Shown: in pieces, positions 18,910 to 27,722 of the stretch | Layout of the letters: every line of letters starts with the position of its first letter | Numbering within the stretch: position 1 is the first letter of the stretch | NCBI RefSeq assembly: GCF_019797865.1 | Contig: NZ_CP081869.1 | Location: 1,550,001 to 1,614,000 of the forward strand | From: Chenggangzhangella methanolivorans | GTDB lineage: Bacteria > Pseudomonadota > Alphaproteobacteria > Rhizobiales > Methylopilaceae | DNA: 64,000 bases | Direction of reading: 5' to 3' | The notes under the pieces: model-generated | Databases searched by the model: none | Told to the model about the DNA's origin: nothing | What the model saw: the letters and a program-made list of their open reading frames with translations, nothing else | Program-made: the position numbers and the translations under genes

Positions 18910-19304
18910 CCTTCGCGACCGTCAATTATCTCGCCTACATCGCCATCAGCGCGGCGCTGACGATCTGGGTCGCGCACACGCTCTCGACCCGCGGCCGAGT
19001 GTTCCTGGTCGAGTTCCTGCGCGGCAACGAGACGCTCGCGGACTCGATCAACCATCTGCTGGTGGTGGGCTTCTATCTCGTGAACCTCGGCTACGCGATG
19101 CTGGCCATGAGCTACGGCGAGAAGCCCGAGACGGTCGATGGCGTGCTGGAGGCGCTGTCGTTCAAGGTGGGTCTCGTGATGCTGGTGCTCGGCGCGACCC
19201 ACTTCTTCAACATGTCGATGATCGCGCAGTTGGGTAAGAAGCTCGACCGCTTCTTCCAGATGCAGCGGGGCGAAGGGGGCGCTCAGGCCGCGCCCGCAAA
19301 GTAA
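18906..19304 (+). CDS. Small integral membrane protein of the GbsR-type operon
   Basis: 132 aa, with three hydrophobic segments: about residues 4-25 (NYLAYIAISAALTIWVAHTL), 48-68 (INHLLVVGFYLVNLGYAMLA) and 84-106 (FKVGLVMLVLGATHFFNMSM). A charged C-terminal tail should be cytoplasmic. I recognise it only as a hypothetical membrane protein that often travels with GbsR-like regulators. Its start overlaps the regulator stop (ATGA), so it is probably the main regulated target. Confidence 0.75.
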   Translation: MTFATVNYLAYIAISAALTIWVAHTLSTRGRVFLVEFLRGNETLADSINHLLVVGFYLVNLGYAMLAMSYGEKPETVDGVLEALSFKVGLVMLVLGATHFFNMSMIAQLGKKLDRFFQMQRGEGGAQAAPAK

Positions 19305-19458
19305 GCGGCGTCAGCCGGGCCCGGAGCGCAGGCTTCGGGCCCGGCTTCCTTACCGCGGCGCGCGCGGACGTGATCGCGGCCGCCGCCTTGGCGCTTGCAT
19401 CTCTCGAAGGTCAGCGGGCAAGCCGAACGCCAAAGCCGCAGGGCGAAGGAGGCGAACC

Positions 19459-19797
19459 TTGGCGAGAGTGCCCCGCGTCACAAGCCACGACGCCCTGTCC
19501 GAAGAAGCCGCGCCAACGGCGCGGCAAACGCCGCCTGCGCGCAAGACCATGTGGGTCGCCTATGCGCTGCAGATCATGGGCGGGGGCGGCTTTCTGGGGC
19601 TCCACCGCTTCTATCTCGGCTACAAGCAATCCGGCTACGCGCAACTCGCGCTCGGCGTGACGACGCTCTTCCTGCCGCTCATCATAGGCGGCAACGACTT
19701 TCAGTATCTGCTGATCCCGCTCGCGCTCATCTGGTATCTCGTCGACCTCTTCCTGATCCCGGGCATGGTGCGCAGGGCGAACGGCGCGGAAAGCTGA
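19459..19797 (+). CDS. TM2 domain-containing membrane protein
   Basis: 112 aa. The proposed start is TTG 19459, because AAGGAGG (19446-19452) lies 6 nt upstream; a GTG at 19468 is in frame. The TM2 fold shows two helices joined by a short turn (QIMGGGGFLGLHRFYLGYKQSGYAQ), with a third hydrophobic stretch (LLIPLALIWYLVDLFLIPGM). The N-terminal 30 residues are polar and probably disordered. Molecular role unknown. Confidence 0.8.
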   Translation: MARVPRVTSHDALSEEAAPTARQTPPARKTMWVAYALQIMGGGGFLGLHRFYLGYKQSGYAQLALGVTTLFLPLIIGGNDFQYLLIPLALIWYLVDLFLIPGMVRRANGAES

Positions 19798-19839
19798 AGC
19801 CCACTGGCGCATCGGAAGGCGAGCCACGATCATCAGCCG

Positions 19840-20106
19840 ATGATCGAGGCTCTCGTCCGTTTCGTCGCCGGCGTGCTGTGGGAGTTCATCCTCTACGGCA
19901 CGGGACGCCTCGCCCTCGCAGCCCTCAGCTTCGGCCGCGCGTGGGCCGAGGCGATGCAAGGGGAACGGACCGAGTTTCCGTGGCATGGCTTTGGCCGCGA
20001 CGCCTCCGGCTTGCTCGTGATGTCGCAGACCTGGACCGGGCTTATTGGCGGCTCCGTCTGGATGTCGGCCCTCTTCGCGCTGCTCGTAGCGCTCGGCCGC
20101 ATCTAG
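19840..20106 (+). CDS. Small hypothetical membrane protein
   Basis: 88 aa, with hydrophobic stretches at about residues 3-20, 25-33 and 60-86 (LIGGSVWMSALFALLVALG). I do not recognise a family. It follows the TM2 gene by 42 bp in the same direction and may share its transcript. Confidence 0.5.
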   Translation: MIEALVRFVAGVLWEFILYGTGRLALAALSFGRAWAEAMQGERTEFPWHGFGRDASGLLVMSQTWTGLIGGSVWMSALFALLVALGRI

Positions 20107-20237
20107 ACCTGGGACGACGACTCCCTTCGTCAGCGCCCCCTCCACGAGAACAAACCGGCGCCTCACGATTCGTTCTCCCGTGACCGAACGGGGAACGGCG
20201 GGGCGACGCCCAAGTCCTAAGAAAATCTGAACATTTT

Positions 20238-20261
20238 GGCCGAGCGACGGAACGCTCGGCC
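20238..20261 (-). terminator. Strong stem-loop downstream of yebC
   Basis: A perfect 9-bp stem, GGCCGAGCG/CGCTCGGCC, with a 6-nt loop lies 20 bp after the yebC stop. On the minus strand it is followed by AAAATGTTCAGATTTT rather than an immediate T-run, so it may be a weak or factor-assisted terminator. Confidence 0.4.
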
Positions 20262-20281
20262 ACGGCGCGCAGCCCGGCCCG

Positions 20282-21023
20282 TCAGCCGAGCTTGGCCATC
20301 ACCTCTTCGGAGATCTCGTAGTTCCCGTGCACGTTCTGCACGTCGTCGTCCTCGTCGAGGCTGTCCAGCAGCTTCATCAGGCTCGTCGCCTTCTCCTCGT
20401 CGAGCGCGGTCGTGACGTTCGGGCGGAACACCGCCTTCACGCTTTCGGGCTCGCCGAGCGAGGCCTCGAGCGCCTTCGACACCTCGTTGAGATCTTCGAA
20501 CGCGCAGGTGACGACGTGGCTCTCTTCCGAGGACTCGCAGTCTTCCGCCCCGGCCTCGATCGCGGCCTCCAGCACCTTGTCGGCTGAGCCGGCCTTCGCC
20601 GGATAGACGATCTCGCCGACGGTTGAACATGAAGCCGACCGAGCCGGTTTCGCCGAGCGCGCCGCCGGACTTGGTGAAGTAGGAGCGCACGGCCGACGCC
20701 GTGCGGTTGCGGTTGTCGGTCAGCGCCTCGACGATGATGGCGACGCCGCCCGGGCCATACCCCTCGTAGCGCACCTCTTCGTAGTTCTCGGTGTCGCCGC
20801 CAGCCGCCTTGTTGATGGCGCGCTGGATGTTGTCCTTAGGCATCGACTGGGCCTTGGCGGCGGCCACCGCGAGGCGCAGGCGCGGATTCATGTCGGGATC
20901 GGGCAAGCCGGCCTTCGCCGCCACCGTGATCTCGCGGCCGAGCTTTGAGAAGAGCTTGGCGCGGACCGCGTCCTGGCGGCCCTTGCGGTGCATGATGTTC
21001 TTGAACTGCGAATGCCCGGCCAA
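20282..21023 (-). CDS. yebC: YebC/PmpR family regulator (TACO1-like), frameshifted
   Basis: About 247 aa after correction. It begins with a TTG codon (21023), reading [20 protein letters not shown] as in all family members, with GGAG 6 nt upstream. The frame breaks near 20621 after VGFMFNR and resumes [20 protein letters not shown] to EEVMAKLG. The family is described both as DNA-binding regulators and as ribosome-associated factors for proline-rich stretches. In many genomes it sits next to ruvC; here about 4.4 kb separates them. Confidence 0.9.
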
Positions 21024-21466
21024 GGGAGTCTCCGGCGGTTCGCGGACGCTCCGGGGCGCCGGTCGGGCGCGCGCGGCGGGCGGCCGCAGATTTTCAGGAT
21101 GCGGGCTTATAGAGGCGCGCGGGCCCGAAAGGAAGCCGGGCGCGCGGACGACGGCCGGGAAGCCTTCCCAACGCGCCATGCGCCCGGCGCGGATGTGCCA
21201 TGCTGCTACGCAACACAGGCGATCTCTTTTTCGTCGTGAGCCGATCGCGGGCGACATCGCCCCGCAGCCCCAGCGCCAAGAGATTGATCAGATCTGACAA
21301 TCGACTTGGGTTGTGACGAGTTCCAGCCAGCGGGATTGAAAGGCGTCGCCGATCAAACCATCGACCGTGCGGATAATAGAAAATTATTGTTGAGTTAGGT
21401 GGTTGCACTTAGCTTCCGACCCGCACGAAGCCAGCGGTCGAGCCGCTTGATTGATAGACGTTTCAA
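21024..21466 (+). other. 443-bp upstream region of the fdh4A-like gene
   Basis: No coding signal was seen. The right half (about 21200-21466) is less GC-rich than the surroundings and holds an AT-rich inverted repeat ATAAT-AGAAA-ATTAT at 21373-21387, about 80 bp before the fdh4A-like ATG. It presumably carries the promoters of yebC (leftward) and fdh4A (rightward), but no convincing -35/-10 pair could be fixed. Confidence 0.4.
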
Positions 21467-23764
21467 ATGACAGACGCTGCTCCCGCACTGAAGAAATCGA
21501 AGGCAGCCGGCGGTTGGGGAGCCCTTCGCAGTTGCGGTAAGCATCTGCTCGCGAGCGGCTCCGCGCTCGCTGGCGCGAAGGCCATGCTGAAGGCCAACCA
21601 GCCCGACGGTTTTGATTGTCCCGGCTGCGCCTGGGGCGACCCGGAGCACGGCTCGTCGTTCGAATTCTGCGAGAACGGCGTGAAGGCGGTCGCCTGGGAA
21701 TCGACCGAGCGGCGTGCGACGCCGGCGTTCTTCGCCAGGCACACGGTGAGCGAGCTCCGCGGCTGGAGCGACTACGACCTCGAAAATGTCGGCCGCCTCA
21801 CCCATCCCATGCGCTACGACGCCGCGACCGACCGCTACGTCGCGGTCGACTGGGCGGACGCCTTCGCCGAGATCGGCGCCGAACTGCGCAAGCTGAACTC
21901 CCCGAACGAGGCCGAGTTCTACACCTCGGGCCGCGCCTCCAACGAGGCCGCGTTCCTCTACCAGCTGTTCGCGCGAAGCTTCGGCACCAACAATTTCCCC
22001 GACTGCTCCAACATGTGCCACGAGGCGAGCGGCGTCGGACTGATCGCCTCCATCGGCATCGGCAAGGGCACGGTGCTGCTTGAGGACTTCCACCACGCCG
22101 ACGCCATCTTCGTGATCGGGCAGAACCCGGCCACCAACCATCCCCGCATGCTCGGCGACCTGCGCAAGGCCTCGATGCGCGGCGCGCGCGTGGCGGTGCT
22201 GAACCCGATCCGCGAGCGCGGACTCGAGAAGTTCGCCGACCCGCAGGACAAGATCGAGATGCTGCGCGGCGGCGCGACCTCGATCGCGACCCACTACTTC
22301 CAGCCCAAGCTCGGCGGCGACATGGCGGCGATCCGCGGCGTCGCCAAGATCGTGTTCGCGCGCGACGACCTCGAAAAGGCCGCCGGCCGCCCGAGCCTGC
22401 TGGACGAAGAGTTCATCGCCCGGCACACGCACGGCATCGAAACCTGGCGCGCCGAGGTGATCGCCACTCCCTGGGGCCACATCGAGGATCAGTCGGGTCT
22501 CACCTACGACGAGATCGAGACGCTCGCCGACGTCTATCTCGGGGCCGAGCGCGTCATCGCCACCTGGGCGATGGGCGTGACCCAGCACAAGCATTCCGTC
22601 GCCACCGTCCGCGAGATCGCCAACCTCCTGTTCCTGCGCGGCCATGTGGGGCGCGAGGGCGCGGGCCTCTGCCCCGTGCGCGGCCACTCCAACGTGCAGG
22701 GCGACCGTACGGTCGGCATCAACGAGAACGCGCCAGGCTGGTTCCTGGACAATCTCGACAAGGAGTTCGGCATCGCCTCGCCGCGGACGCCGGGCCACAA
22801 CGTGCTGCACGCGATCCACGCGATGGTGGAGGGTCGGTCCAAGGCCTTCATCGGGCTTGGCGGCAACTTCGCCCGCGCGACGCCCGACACGCCGGTCGTC
22901 GAGGCGGCGCTGCGCGCCTGCAGGCTCACCGTCCAGATCGCCACCAAGCCGAACCTCGGCCACATGGCGGTGGGCGAGGTCGCCTATCTGCTCCCCTGCC
23001 TCGGACGCACCGAGATCGAGCGCAATTCCAAGGGCAAGGTCCAGATCGTCACCGTCGAGGATTCGATGTCGATGGTCCACGGCTCGGGCGGCATCAACAA
23101 GCCCGCGTCGCCGCATCTCAAATCCGAGGTCGCGATCATCGCTGGCATGGCGGCCGAGGCCGTCGGCTCGCAGGTCATCGACTGGGCCGCGATGGCGGAC
23201 GACAACGATCTCATCCGCGATCGCCTGTCGCGCGTCATTCCGGGCTTCGAGGACTACAACGTCCGCGTCCGCAAGCCGCGCGGCTTCTGGCTGCGCAACT
23301 CGGCGACCGAGCGCGAATGGCGGACGCCGTCCGGCCGGGCGGAGTTTTCCGCCGCGCCGCTCCCCGTCGAGGTGGAGCACCAGAGCGCCCGCAAGACCGA
23401 GGGCCAGTTCGTGCTGCAGACCTTCCGCAGCCACGACCAGTACAACACCACGGTCTATGGCCTCGACGACCGCTATCGCGGCGTCTACGGCGAGCGCCGT
23501 GTCGTGTTCATCAATCCGCAGGACATCGCCGCGATGGGCGCCGAGCCGAACGCGCGCGTCGACGTTCTGGGGTCCTCCGAAGACGGCCGCGCGCGTGTCG
23601 CCGAAGACTTCCGCATCGTGGCCTACGACATCCCCAGGGGCTGCGTAGCCGGCTACTATCCGGAGCTGAACGCCGTCGTGCCGTTCAACAAGGCCGGCGA
23701 GGGATCGGACACCCCGCTCTCGAAGTCGACGCTCGTGACCTTCCGCCAGCGGAGCGGCGCATGA
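21467..23764 (+). CDS. fdh4A: FdhF/YdeP-family molybdopterin oxidoreductase, probable formate dehydrogenase Fdh4A
   Basis: 765 aa. Early Cys residues C51-x2-C54 (CPGCAWGD) and C68 fit an iron-sulphur site. The bis-MGD catalytic domain runs from about 100 to 600, with NMCHEASGVGL at 182-192 (Cys184 being the candidate Mo ligand), and the C-terminal dinucleotide-binding domain is near 640-760 (FVLQTFRSHDQYNTTVYGLDDRYRGV). The family includes YdeP and Fdh4A, the latter implicated in formate oxidation in Methylorubrum extorquens (from memory). The 4-bp overlap with a small fdh4B-like gene supports the Fdh4 reading over YdeP. Cytoplasmic: no Tat signal. Confidence 0.75.
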   Translation: MTDAAPALKKSKAAGGWGALRSCGKHLLASGSALAGAKAMLKANQPDGFDCPGCAWGDPEHGSSFEFCENGVKAVAWESTERRATPAFFARHTVSELRGWSDYDLENVGRLTHPMRYDAATDRYVAVDWADAFAEIGAELRKLNSPNEAEFYTSGRASNEAAFLYQLFARSFGTNNFPDCSNMCHEASGVGLIASIGIGKGTVLLEDFHHADAIFVIGQNPATNHPRMLGDLRKASMRGARVAVLNPIRERGLEKFADPQDKIEMLRGGATSIATHYFQPKLGGDMAAIRGVAKIVFARDDLEKAAGRPSLLDEEFIARHTHGIETWRAEVIATPWGHIEDQSGLTYDEIETLADVYLGAERVIATWAMGVTQHKHSVATVREIANLLFLRGHVGREGAGLCPVRGHSNVQGDRTVGINENAPGWFLDNLDKEFGIASPRTPGHNVLHAIHAMVEGRSKAFIGLGGNFARATPDTPVVEAALRACRLTVQIATKPNLGHMAVGEVAYLLPCLGRTEIERNSKGKVQIVTVEDSMSMVHGSGGINKPASPHLKSEVAIIAGMAAEAVGSQVIDWAAMADDNDLIRDRLSRVIPGFEDYNVRVRKPRGFWLRNSATEREWRTPSGRAEFSAAPLPVEVEHQSARKTEGQFVLQTFRSHDQYNTTVYGLDDRYRGVYGERRVVFINPQDIAAMGAEPNARVDVLGSSEDGRARVAEDFRIVAYDIPRGCVAGYYPELNAVVPFNKAGEGSDTPLSKSTLVTFRQRSGA

Positions 23765-24051
23765 GCGAGGCCGACGCTTTCCTCGCCCGCGTCGAGGCGA
23801 TCGCCGAGAGCCAGAACCTTCAGCCGCTCGAGGCCGCTCTGGTGGTCTCCGTCGGCGAAGGCGTCGCGCGCGACACGATGAGTTTCGGGCGCGTCTTCGG
23901 CGTCGGCCATGCGCTGGCGCTGCGCGCCGCCGCAGCGCTCGAGGGCGGGCTGCTGCGCGCCACCTCGACCAGCGCGAAAAGCCGCCGCATGCGGCTGGAG
24001 CTCACCGAGGCCGGCGCCGCGCTGTTCGGCGGGACCGCGCAGGCGGCCTGA
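23761..24051 (+). CDS. fdh4B: Small partner protein, Fdh4B-like
   Basis: 96 aa, starting in ATGA overlap with the oxidoreductase. The C-terminal two thirds (GEGVARDTMSFGRVFGVGHALALRAAAALEGG..SRRMRLELTEAGAALF) look like a winged-helix fold. I recall proteins of this shape annotated as formate dehydrogenase F4B subunit. Whether it is an enzyme subunit, a maturation factor or a regulator is not known from sequence; the tight coupling points to a direct role with the upstream enzyme. Confidence 0.6.
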   Translation: MSEADAFLARVEAIAESQNLQPLEAALVVSVGEGVARDTMSFGRVFGVGHALALRAAAALEGGLLRATSTSAKSRRMRLELTEAGAALFGGTAQAA

Positions 24052-24059
24052 ACCGCCGC

Positions 24060-24326
24060 TTAGCGCGGACAGGCGTTCTCGCGCTCCTGCCTCTGGATAT
24101 CGGCGACGTCGGCGCGCTGGCGGGCCGACAGCGGCACGTCCGCAATGTCGTCATATTGGCAGCCGGCGTTCCCAAAAGCCTTGATCGCCTTGGCCGTCTT
24201 GAAGCAGTAGCCCGCGTCCTTGTAGATCGCGTTGCGCTCGCCCCAGAGCTCGTCGCAGGGGAACCGGGCAAAAGCCGGCGTCGCGAACAGGACGAAGCCG
24301 AAACAGGCGGCTGCGGCGATCTTCAT
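24060..24326 (-). CDS. Secreted YARHG-domain small protein
   Basis: 88 aa with a signal peptide (MKIAAAACFGFVLFATPAFA). The mature part is essentially one YARHG-like domain (CDELWGERNAIYKDAGYCFKT), with Cys residues CDEL, YCF and GCQYD and a final Cys before the C-terminus that could form two disulphides. Function unknown; predicted extracytoplasmic. It is convergent with the fdh4B-like gene, 8 bp away. Confidence 0.75.
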   Translation of the reverse strand: MKIAAAACFGFVLFATPAFARFPCDELWGERNAIYKDAGYCFKTAKAIKAFGNAGCQYDDIADVPLSARQRADVADIQRQERENACPR

Positions 24327-24388
24327 GTCGTCTTCCCCCGAAAATGGTCGCCCGCAGGCTACGATGCGGCGCGCAGACGCGACAGCCC

Positions 24389-25213
24389 TTAGATTTCCCA
24401 GAACTCCGGGCGGGCCTCGCTGAGGCAGCCGCCGATCCGCACGGGCGCGACCCTGGTCGCGAGCCCGCGTCCGTCGAGCTCCACCGCGATGCCCGACAGC
24501 GTCCCCTCGCCCTCCGCCGGCTCGAAGCGCCCGGACGGAAGCTTGCGCAGGAAACGGTGCACCGGCTCGTCCTTTTTCATGCCCAGAACGCTGTCATAGT
24601 CGCCGCACATGCCGGCGTCCGACATGTAGGCGGTGCCGCCCGGAAGGATGCGGTGGTCCGAGGTCGGCGTGTGGGTGTGGGTGCCGACCACGAGGCTCGC
24701 GCGGCCGTCGGCGAAATGTCCGAACCCCTGTTTCTCGCTCGTCGCCTCGGCGTGGAAGTCGACGATCACGGCGTCCGCCCCCTCGCCGAGCGGACAGGCG
24801 GCGAGCTCGGCCTCGACGGCCCGGAACGGATCGTCGAGCGCCGGCGCCATGAACACCTGCCCCATGACGTTGACGACGAGCACGCGCGCCCCGTTCCTCG
24901 CCTCCACGAGCGCCGCGCCGCGGCCGGGCGTGCCCTTCGGGAAGTTCACCGGGCGGATCAAGCGCTCGGCGCGCTCGATGAAGACCAGCGCCTCGCGCTG
25001 GTCGAAGGAATGGTTGCCGAGCGTGACGGCGTCGCAGCCGGCGGCCAGAAGATCCTCGTAGATCGCCTCGGTGATGCCGAAGCCGCCGGCGGCGTTCTCG
25101 CCGTTGATCACCACAAGGTCGAGCGACCAGCGCTCGCGCAAGGCCGGCAGGCGCTCCGCCACCACGGCCCGGCCGGGACGCCCGACGACGTCGCCGAGGA
25201 AGAGAAGTCGCAT
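24389..25213 (-). CDS. ymdB: YmdB-family metallophosphoesterase
   Basis: 274 aa. The metal site residues of this family are seen in order: FLGDVVGRPGR (Asp), VVINGENAAGGFGIT (Asn/Glu), AVTLGNHSFDQREAL (Asn-His), IVDFHAEATSEK (His) and VVGTHTHTPTSD (His pair). Homologues act on 2',3'-cyclic nucleotides and are linked to RNA metabolism. It is often found upstream of yebC-like or ygfA genes in Rhizobiales, as roughly here. Confidence 0.9.
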   Translation of the reverse strand: MRLLFLGDVVGRPGRAVVAERLPALRERWSLDLVVINGENAAGGFGITEAIYEDLLAAGCDAVTLGNHSFDQREALVFIERAERLIRPVNFPKGTPGRGAALVEARNGARVLVVNVMGQVFMAPALDDPFRAVEAELAACPLGEGADAVIVDFHAEATSEKQGFGHFADGRASLVVGTHTHTPTSDHRILPGGTAYMSDAGMCGDYDSVLGMKKDEPVHRFLRKLPSGRFEPAEGEGTLSGIAVELDGRGLATRVAPVRIGGCLSEARPEFWEI

Positions 25214-25226
25214 GACGAGATCCTGA

Positions 25227-25265
25227 AACGAAAACGCGCCGCCGCCTTCAGGCGACGACGCGTTT
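25227..25265 (-). terminator. Intrinsic terminator after the entericidin gene
   Basis: On the minus strand a stem (AAACGCGTCGTCGCC pairing with GGCGGCGGCGCGTTT, two mismatches, TGAA loop) is followed by TTTTCGTTTC. It lies between the entericidin stop at 25321 and the ymdB start at 25213, so it isolates the two. Confidence 0.65.
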
Positions 25266-25320
25266 CCTAAACGAGGCGCGCAGCCTCGTCATGATCTGAT
25301 TGCGGCGAGGTCTTTTCGCC

Positions 25321-25446
25321 TCAGCGGCCGGTCGCGGCCCGCCCGGTCGCCGCGACGTCGTTGCGCACGCCGCGCACTGTGTTGGCGCAAGCCGAAAGCG
25401 CGACGGTCGTAAGGATGAGCGAGGAGACGATGAAGAGGCGGGTCAT
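25321..25446 (-). CDS. Entericidin A/B family small lipoprotein
   Basis: 41 aa from ATG 25446. A lipobox LSAC has Cys20, and the short mature part ANTVRGVRNDVAATGRAATG carries the NTVRG.G.DV..G pattern of entericidins. Family members are bacteriolytic or envelope-stress lipoproteins paired as EcnA/EcnB in enterics; only one copy is seen here. It has its own terminator (25227-25265). Confidence 0.75.
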   Translation of the reverse strand: MTRLFIVSSLILTTVALSACANTVRGVRNDVAATGRAATGR

Positions 25447-25532
25447 GGCGCAGTTTCCCGATTTCGACCGCGCGGGCGCGCGGCATGTGACGTCAGCGTG
25501 AAACAACGCTCGAACGCCGGCTTGGTTCGCGG

Positions 25533-26120
25533 TCAGCGTCCCAAAATACCGTTCTCGGTGAGCACGAAATCGATCCGCTGGTCATGTTCGGCCACAGGAA
25601 CGTCTTCGACTCTTGCGCTGCGAACGCGACGCCGATCGCGAGCGCCGCTCCCTTGGCCCTCAGTTTTTCGAGCGTCCGGTCATAGAAGCCGCCGCCATAG
25701 CCGATACGCCCGCCCTGCCGGTCGAAAGCGGAGAGCGGGGCGAACAGCAGGTCGGGCTCGACCTCGGGCCGCGCTGTCCGGAGGCTCCTTCAGGCCGAAC
25801 GGCCTGTCTTCGAGAACGTCGCCCGGCCGCCAGCGGCGGAAGACGAGCGGCTCGCCCTTGGCGACGATCACCGGAAGGCAGAGCGGCACGCCGGCGGCGC
25901 TCAGCTTCCTCGCCAGCGGCAGCATGTCGATCTCGCCCTTCACGGGGAAGAACAGCGAGACGCAGGCCGGTCGTTCGTCCGCGACGATCTCGCCGCCGAG
26001 CGCCGCGATCGCCCGTCCCGCGGCCGCCCGCTCGGCCTCGCCGATCGCGGCCCGCGCGGCGAGCGCGGCCTTGCGCACCACGGCCTTCCGGGCGGCGACG
26101 TCGTGGGGCTGTTCAATCAT
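25533..26120 (-). CDS. ygfA: 5-formyltetrahydrofolate cyclo-ligase, two frameshifts
   Basis: About 195 aa. It starts MIEQPHDVAARKAVVRKAAL; FFPVKGEIDMLPLARKL is the folate-binding region. An extra C at 25766-25768 breaks the frame; after correction it reads AAEVEPDLLFAPLSAFDRQG and GRIGYGGGFYDRTLEKLRAK, the family signature. A second error near 25611 is followed by VEDVPVAEHDQRIDFVLTEN and TGA at 25533-25535. The enzyme returns 5-formyl-THF to the C1 pool. It begins 6 bp after the 6S RNA gene, the classical ssrS-ygfA linkage. Confidence 0.88.
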
Positions 26121-26125
26121 GTCGG

Positions 26126-26275
26126 ACGATGGCCGTTGGACGGGACCCGGGACACCTACAGAGTAGGTGGGCGCCGTAAATGGCCAAGACCACGGTCGAG
26201 GCCAGGGACAGCTCCCGTTCGGAATCGTAAGGGCCCGGGGATTCAAGTTGTCCTGACGCACCCCGCAGCACCGCC
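26126..26275 (-). ncRNA. ssrS: 6S RNA
   Basis: The minus-strand sequence carries hallmarks of alphaproteobacterial 6S RNA: GCGTCAGGAC near the 5' side, then TCCCTGGCCTCGACCGTGGT and CTTGGCC after the central bubble, the TTACGGCGCCCACCTAC block and the small hairpin ACCTACTCTGTAGGT. A -10-like TATCTT (26281-26286) sits about 6 nt before the proposed 5' end. It lies directly upstream of ygfA, as in many proteobacteria. 6S RNA binds the sigma-70 holoenzyme as a mimic of an open promoter. Ends are approximate. Confidence 0.85.
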
Positions 26276-26351
26276 GGACAAAGATAGGCGAGCCGGATGC
26301 GCCGCGCTAGTGGCGACGTCGACCCTTGATGAGGTCAAGTCATCGGCCGCG

Positions 26352-27119
26352 TCAGTCGACGTCGCAGCCCTCGGCCATCTGGCGCCTCAGCGGCGCGCAA
26401 TTCTTCGCAAGCTGCGCGATCGCCCGGCTCGCGCCCGCGAGGGGAACCTCTGTCGGGCTGTCGAGCCTTGCAAGATCGCCGGCGGTCTCGACGACCAGGG
26501 GACCGCCGGCGCCATCGAGCGCCAGGCGCGTGACGCCGTCATCGGATGACAGCGAGCGCATCGGCTCCTTCAGGAGCAGGAGCGTTCCGGACGACCTGAT
26601 CCGTGCAATGTCAGAACCGCAGTAGTCGCTCTCGATTTCGAACAGGTCCCGGCCGCCGGATAGGGACCGCCGCCGCCGACCGCAAAGGGCGCGTTCCAGA
26701 TGGACACGAACCATCCGGGCCCTGCGCGCGAGGGCGACAGCCCTCGGGTGAAGCGCGTCGCGACCGGCATAGCCGTGCGGCTCGCCATTCGCCCGCGGCG
26801 CCGGAAAAGCGAGCCCGAAAGCCTCGCTCCCGACCTCGACATAGGCCGAGAGCCCGAGCCTCCGATGCTCCCCGTAGGTCCAACGGCCGGGCTCGGGCGC
26901 CTCCGAGCGACGCTCAGGCTTCGCGCGCTGCTTGCGCTCCGGCTTTCCGGAGCAGCGACGCTCGGCGCAGCGCATATAGGCGGGATCGTCAGCGCCCTTC
27001 GAGTCCGCGAGGCATCGCCAGATGCAGCGCTGGGCCTCCATCGGATAGTCCTCGGCCGCCGCCGGCCAGACCACCACCATCAGCCCAAACGCGATCATCG
27101 CCGCGAAACCCGCTTTCAT
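26352..27119 (-). CDS. Secreted Cys-rich hypothetical protein, middle part in a wrong frame
   Basis: 255 aa as read. A signal peptide (to AAAEDYP) is followed by a conserved-looking segment with C-x3-C and C-x4-C (QRCIWRCLADSKGADDPAYM then RCAERRC). Residues from about 121 to 155 are Arg-rich nonsense, whereas the neighbouring frame there reads TRGLSPSRAGPGWFVSIWNA and PFAVGGGGPYPAAG, so two compensating single-base errors near 26757 and 26655 are likely. The C-terminal part (FEIESDYCGSDIARIRSSGT) resembles a beta domain. Family not recognised. It separates zapA from the 6S RNA gene. Confidence 0.65.
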   Translation of the reverse strand: MKAGFAAMIAFGLMVVVWPAAAEDYPMEAQRCIWRCLADSKGADDPAYMRCAERRCSGKPERKQRAKPERRSEAPEPGRWTYGEHRRLGLSAYVEVGSEAFGLAFPAPRANGEPHGYAGRDALHPRAVALARRARMVRVHLERALCGRRRRSLSGGRDLFEIESDYCGSDIARIRSSGTLLLLKEPMRSLSSDDGVTRLALDGAGGPLVVETAGDLARLDSPTEVPLAGASRAIAQLAKNCAPLRRQMAEGCDVD

Positions 27120-27346
27120 CGCCGCCCCCTCAGCGCCTTCGCCTCCAACAAGGCCGAGGAGATGCTAAGGGGAGAGGCGTCGGCGAGAGATCACAAGGTT
27201 GTGCGAAAACGATGCGGCAACCGACATCACTCCCCACCAGAGAAAGCGCCACAACCGGAGCGAAACAGGTTTGTTGAGGGAGCGACGGCTCGGCGATCGG
27301 TCAAGCGGCGCGCACGGCTGGCTATAGGCTCGTCGGCCGTCCGATC

Positions 27347-27718
27347 TCAGTCCCGCCGTGCGCCCTCGCCGAGTTCGTTCGCCAGCCGCTCCAGCCGTTC
27401 GGCTGCGGCGGCGAGCTGCTCGGCGACGTCGGCGTGGCGCGCGTCGAACTGCTTGGCGACGTCGTCGCCCGCAAGCCTCAGGCTCGCGATCTCGGTCTCG
27501 AGCGCCTCGTGGCGGCGCTTCGCCTCGGAAAGCTCGTCCGCCATCATGATGGCGGTCATCACGGAAAGGCGGATGTCGCCCACCTCGCCGAACTGGCCGC
27601 GCAGCTGGCCGAAACGCTCGTCGACCATGCGGCCGAGCGAGAGCAGGTGCTCCTCCTCGCCCTCGCCGCAGGCCATCTTGTAGTCGCGCCCGCCGATCTG
27701 GACCGTCACCTGCGCCAT
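27347..27718 (-). CDS. zapA: Cell division protein ZapA
   Basis: 123 aa. The N-terminal ZapA head (VTVQIGGRDYKMACGEGEEEHLLSLGRMVDERF) is followed by a helix and a long coiled coil (residues ~60-118). ZapA bundles FtsZ filaments at midcell. It follows a DUF4164 coiled-coil gene by 4 bp, an order common in Rhizobiales. Confidence 0.93.
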   Translation of the reverse strand: MAQVTVQIGGRDYKMACGEGEEEHLLSLGRMVDERFGQLRGQFGEVGDIRLSVMTAIMMADELSEAKRRHEALETEIASLRLAGDDVAKQFDARHADVAEQLAAAAERLERLANELGEGARRD

Positions 27719-27722
27719 CGCT

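Noticed and set aside
20282..20575. A separate 97-aa gene on the minus strand
   Set aside because: It is the C-terminal part of YebC after the frame break at ~20621, not an independent gene.
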